Below are positions 61,334 through 64,000 of a DNA stretch of 64,000 nucleotides, one piece after another. A program made the position numbers and the translations under genes. The stretch comes from Shimia sp. CNT1-13L.2. GTDB taxonomy: Bacteria > Pseudomonadota > Alphaproteobacteria > Rhodobacterales > Rhodobacteraceae. The notes below the pieces were generated by a model. That model saw only the letters and a program-made list of their open reading frames with translations, did not search any database and had not been told where the DNA came from. The stretch covers positions 248,001-312,000 of the forward strand of contig NZ_JANDJO010000003.1 of the NCBI RefSeq assembly GCF_024331145.1, in the 5' to 3' direction. Every line of letters starts with the position of its first letter. The first letter of the stretch is position 1.

Positions 61334-63079
61334 ATGAACCTCTTTACGGAAATGCGCGCGCTTGTAATCGCGTCGCTTGAACAGATGCAGGCCGAGGGCG
61401 CGCTGCCCGAGGGGCTTGATTTCACCAATGTTGCGGTCGAGCCGCCGCGTGATGCGCTGCATGGCGACATGGCGACCAACGCCGCGATGGTGCTGGCCAA
61501 GCCGGCCAAGATGAAACCGCGCGACATTGCCGAGGTGCTGGCGGGCAAGCTGGCGGCGGATGCGCGTGTGACAAGCGCCGAAGTTGCGGGGCCGGGCTTT
61601 TTGAACATGCGTCTTGCGGCTTCGCTCTGGCAGGGGGTCGTGAAAGCCGCGTTGGATGCGGGCAGCGATTTTGGCCGCTCGTCGATGGGCCAGGGCAAGA
61701 GCGTGAACGTGGAATACGTGTCGGCCAACCCGACCGGCCCGCTGCACGTGGGGCATACCCGTGGCGCGGTTTTTGGCGATGCGCTGGCGAGCCTGCTTGA
61801 TTTCGTCGGTTTCGACGTGACCCGCGAGTATTACATCAACGACGGTGGCGCGCAGGTCGATGTTCTGGCGCGCTCCGTATACCTGCGGTATCTCGAGGCG
61901 CATGGTCAGGACGTGGCGTTCGAGGACGGCACCTATCCGGGTGAGTACCTGATCGAAGTTGGTGAGGCGCTGAAGGCCAAGGTGGGCGATGCCTATGTTG
62001 GCAAGGGCGAAGATGTCTGGCTGGCCGAGATCCGCGAATTCGCGACCGCCGCGATGATGGATCTGATCCGTGCCGACCTGAAGGCGCTTGGCGTCGAGAT
62101 GGACAAGTTCTATTCCGAGAAGTCGCTTTATGGCACGGGACGCATCGAGGCTGCGCTTGAGGCGCTGGAGAACAAGGGCCTGATCTATGAAGGCGTTCTT
62201 GAGCCGCCGAAGGGCAAGAAGCCGGAAGACTGGGAGCCGCGCGAGCAGACCCTGTTCAAATCGACCGAACATGGCGATGACGTGGACCGTCCGGTGAAGA
62301 AATCGGATGGCGCCTGGACCTATTTCGCGCCGGATATCGCCTATCACTATGACAAGGTGACCCGCGGCTATGATGCGCTGATCGACGTGTTCGGCGCGGA
62401 CCATGGCGGCTATGTCAAACGCATGAAGGCGGCGGTTTCGGCGCTGTCGGACGGCAAGACGCCGCTGGATATCAAGCTGACCCAGCTTGTGAAGCTCTGG
62501 AAGAACGGTGAGCCGTTCAAGATGTCGAAACGCGCGGGCAACTTTGTGACGCTGCGCGATGTGGTGGATCAGGTTGGTCCGGACGTGACCCGTTTCGTGA
62601 TGCTGACCCGCAAGAACGACGCGCCGCTGGACTTTGATTTTGACAAGGTGCTGGAAAGCTCCAAGGACAACCCGGTGTTCTATGTGCAATATGCGCATTC
62701 GCGGGTGTGCTCGGTGATCCGCAAGGCCGAAGAGGCCGGTATCACGGCAGATGACGCCACCCTGTCGGCGGCCGACCTTGGCAAGCTGGACAGCGAGGCC
62801 GAGATCAACGTGGCCAAGAAGATTGCCGAGTGGCCGCGTCTTGTCGAGATCGCGGGCCGCACCAACGAGCCGCATCGCGTTGCCTTCTATCTCTATGAAC
62901 TGGCAAGCGAATTGCACAGCCACTACAAGAAGGGTGACGACGATCACAGCCTGCGTTTCGTGCAGGAGGGCGATCCGGCCACATCTCAGGCGAAAATCGC
63001 GCTGGCACGTGCCGTTGCCATTGTTATTTCTGCCGGTCTTGGTATTCTTGGCGTAACTCCTGCGCAGGAGATGCGGTAA
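61334..63079 (+). CDS. argS: Arginyl-tRNA synthetase
   Basis: Class I aminoacyl-tRNA synthetase of 581 residues. The N-terminal Add-1 domain is followed by the HIGH motif as HVGHTRGA (about residue 138), the Rossmann core, KMSKS as KMSKRAG (about residue 396) and the DALR anticodon-binding domain ([34 protein letters not shown]). The ATG follows AAAGGACAGGTCCG. The SPOR gene begins 80 bases later. Confidence 0.97.
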   Translation: MNLFTEMRALVIASLEQMQAEGALPEGLDFTNVAVEPPRDALHGDMATNAAMVLAKPAKMKPRDIAEVLAGKLAADARVTSAEVAGPGFLNMRLAASLWQGVVKAALDAGSDFGRSSMGQGKSVNVEYVSANPTGPLHVGHTRGAVFGDALASLLDFVGFDVTREYYINDGGAQVDVLARSVYLRYLEAHGQDVAFEDGTYPGEYLIEVGEALKAKVGDAYVGKGEDVWLAEIREFATAAMMDLIRADLKALGVEMDKFYSEKSLYGTGRIEAALEALENKGLIYEGVLEPPKGKKPEDWEPREQTLFKSTEHGDDVDRPVKKSDGAWTYFAPDIAYHYDKVTRGYDALIDVFGADHGGYVKRMKAAVSALSDGKTPLDIKLTQLVKLWKNGEPFKMSKRAGNFVTLRDVVDQVGPDVTRFVMLTRKNDAPLDFDFDKVLESSKDNPVFYVQYAHSRVCSVIRKAEEAGITADDATLSAADLGKLDSEAEINVAKKIAEWPRLVEIAGRTNEPHRVAFYLYELASELHSHYKKGDDDHSLRFVQEGDPATSQAKIALARAVAIVISAGLGILGVTPAQEMR

Positions 63080-63159
63080 AAAACAGCACGTCGCGCGGGG
63101 TTGAGGCAAAGGCAAGATGACCCCGGCGACAACGTATCGCCGCGGCAGCGAGGCGATAC

Positions 63160-64000
63160 ATGGCTGAGATTCCGATGGGCGGGCAGGCAATGCCCGCTGC
63201 AGAACCAAAGTCTATTGGAACACTTGTGAACTGGGCCGGGGCGGCAGTGTCGCTTGGTCTGGTTGTTGGTGCGTGCGTCTGGGGCTACCAGCTCATGGTG
63301 CGCGATGTCAGCGGTGTGCCGGTGGTGCGGGCGGTCGAAGGGCCGATGCGCGTGCAGCCGGATGACCCCGGTGGCAGTCAGGCCGCCCATCAGGGGCTGT
63401 CGGTGAACACGGTTGCCGCCGAAGGGACTGCGGGTGCGCCTGCGGACCGGCTTGTGCTGGCGCCGCCGCCGATCAAGCTTGCCGAAGAAGACGCGGTTGT
63501 GACGCAGGTGAGCCTGCCGGGTTCTGCTGCGGCTCCGACACGGAATTCGAACACGTCCACGCAGGCCGACATTGTCGCGCCGCCGCCGATCACGATTGGC
63601 GAGGACGGCGATATTGATGCACTGGCCGAGCAGATTGCTGCCAATGTGGCCCCGCTGAGCGCGCCGGAGCCTGCGCCGCTCAAGGAGACCAAGGTCGAGA
63701 AATCCACGCCTGTGGTGAAAGGCGGGCTGGGGCGGTCGCTGCGCCCGCAATTGCGGCCTGCTGATCTTGGGGCTTCGGTCAAGGTGGCCTCGGCCGCGCC
63801 AGTGGCCCCGCCGAGCATCAAGGATGTGGCCAGCGATGCGGTGCCTGCAGGTACGCGCATGGTGCAACTGGGGGCCTATGCCAGTTCGGATATTGCCAAG
63901 AAGGAATGGGACAAGCTGAGTGCGAAGTTCGGGGACTATCTTGGCGACAAGACGCGGGTGATCCAGAAAGCCACCAGCGGCGGGCGCGTGTTCTATCGTT
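63160..64000 (+). CDS. SPOR-domain protein (3' end outside window)
   Basis: N-terminal 280 residues of a division-associated, peptidoglycan-binding protein. One membrane segment lies at about 22-44 (TLVNWAGAAVSLGLVVGACV), followed by a Pro/Ala-rich low-complexity linker (LVLAPPPIKLAEED, DIVAPPPITIGEDG). A SPOR domain starts near residue 228 (RMVQLGAYASSDIAKKEW), which binds denuded glycan strands at the septum. It follows argS in the same direction. The frame is open to the window end. Confidence 0.9.
   Translation, partial: MAEIPMGGQAMPAAEPKSIGTLVNWAGAAVSLGLVVGACVWGYQLMVRDVSGVPVVRAVEGPMRVQPDDPGGSQAAHQGLSVNTVAAEGTAGAPADRLVLAPPPIKLAEEDAVVTQVSLPGSAAAPTRNSNTSTQADIVAPPPITIGEDGDIDALAEQIAANVAPLSAPEPAPLKETKVEKSTPVVKGGLGRSLRPQLRPADLGASVKVASAAPVAPPSIKDVASDAVPAGTRMVQLGAYASSDIAKKEWDKLSAKFGDYLGDKTRVIQKATSGGRVFYR

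Noticed and set aside
60095-63208. Minus-strand 1037-codon frame opposite dgt and argS
   Set aside because: Spans two clear enzymes on the plus strand, has Arg/His-biased composition of an antisense frame and no domain.

Overview
The window reads as chromosome of a marine Rhodobacteraceae (Roseobacter-group) alphaproteobacterium. The evidence is a C4-pathway 5-aminolevulinate synthase (hemA) behind an FNR-like box, a TRAP transporter with its own two-component system, aspartate/glutamate leucyltransferase, a single-cysteine DksA, several families typical of Rhodobacterales (DUF2189, DUF2852, DUF2927-type, RTX proteins) and high GC coding DNA. I see no phage, IS element, CRISPR array or rRNA operon.

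Layout. 1-2.6 kb: 5' part of a secreted RTX metalloprotease (minus strand, runs off the left edge). 2.9-3.2 kb: two identical tRNA-Asp genes. 3.2-8.6 kb: M20 dipeptidase, hemA, a RodZ-like HTH membrane protein and ispG. 8.6-17.2 kb: periplasmic and envelope genes (DsbA-like, M48-TPR protease, aminotransferase, N-acetylmuramoyl-alanine amidase, PBP1A) and prfB. 17.4-20.9 kb: two tandem paralogous proteins with an N-terminal beta-solenoid-like half, RTX repeats and a matching C-terminal type I secretion tail. 21-26.3 kb: amidase, membrane protein, Rieske oxygenase with a small partner and an XRE regulator, small hypothetical. 26.3-28.8 kb: ilvIH operon preceded by a readable transcription attenuator (leader peptide with Leu-Val-Val-Val-Val, mutually exclusive antiterminator and terminator). 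29-35.9 kb: response regulator and histidine kinase divergent from a three-gene TRAP transporter, with a pair of GCGTAG-type palindromes between them. 36-49 kb: accessory metabolism and housekeeping (AraC regulator, secreted hydrolase, bpt, glnE, RlmI-like methyltransferase, PIN protein, proteases). 49.4-53.7 kb: VWA and MoxR AAA+ pair with a 55-residue membrane protein, a DUF2927-type lipoprotein and a GNAT enzyme. 54-56.7 kb: dksA, FAD monooxygenase, exonuclease III. 57-59.7 kb: an unusual three-gene unit. 59.7-64 kb: erpA, dgt, argS and the start of a SPOR-domain protein.

The most unusual locus is 57059-59708. A 187-residue protein with no Cys, Trp or Arg carries ten copies of the motif [EQ][ML][FY]TSGL, the last forming its exact C-terminus, built from a 147-bp tandem repeat. 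It is followed by a GC-rich hairpin, an unrecognised 358-residue soluble protein, and a translationally coupled EamA/DMT exporter. The layout resembles a multi-core peptide precursor with a processing partner and an exporter, but no known maturase is present and this interpretation is inference. The second most informative signal is the ilvIH attenuator, which can be followed base by base.
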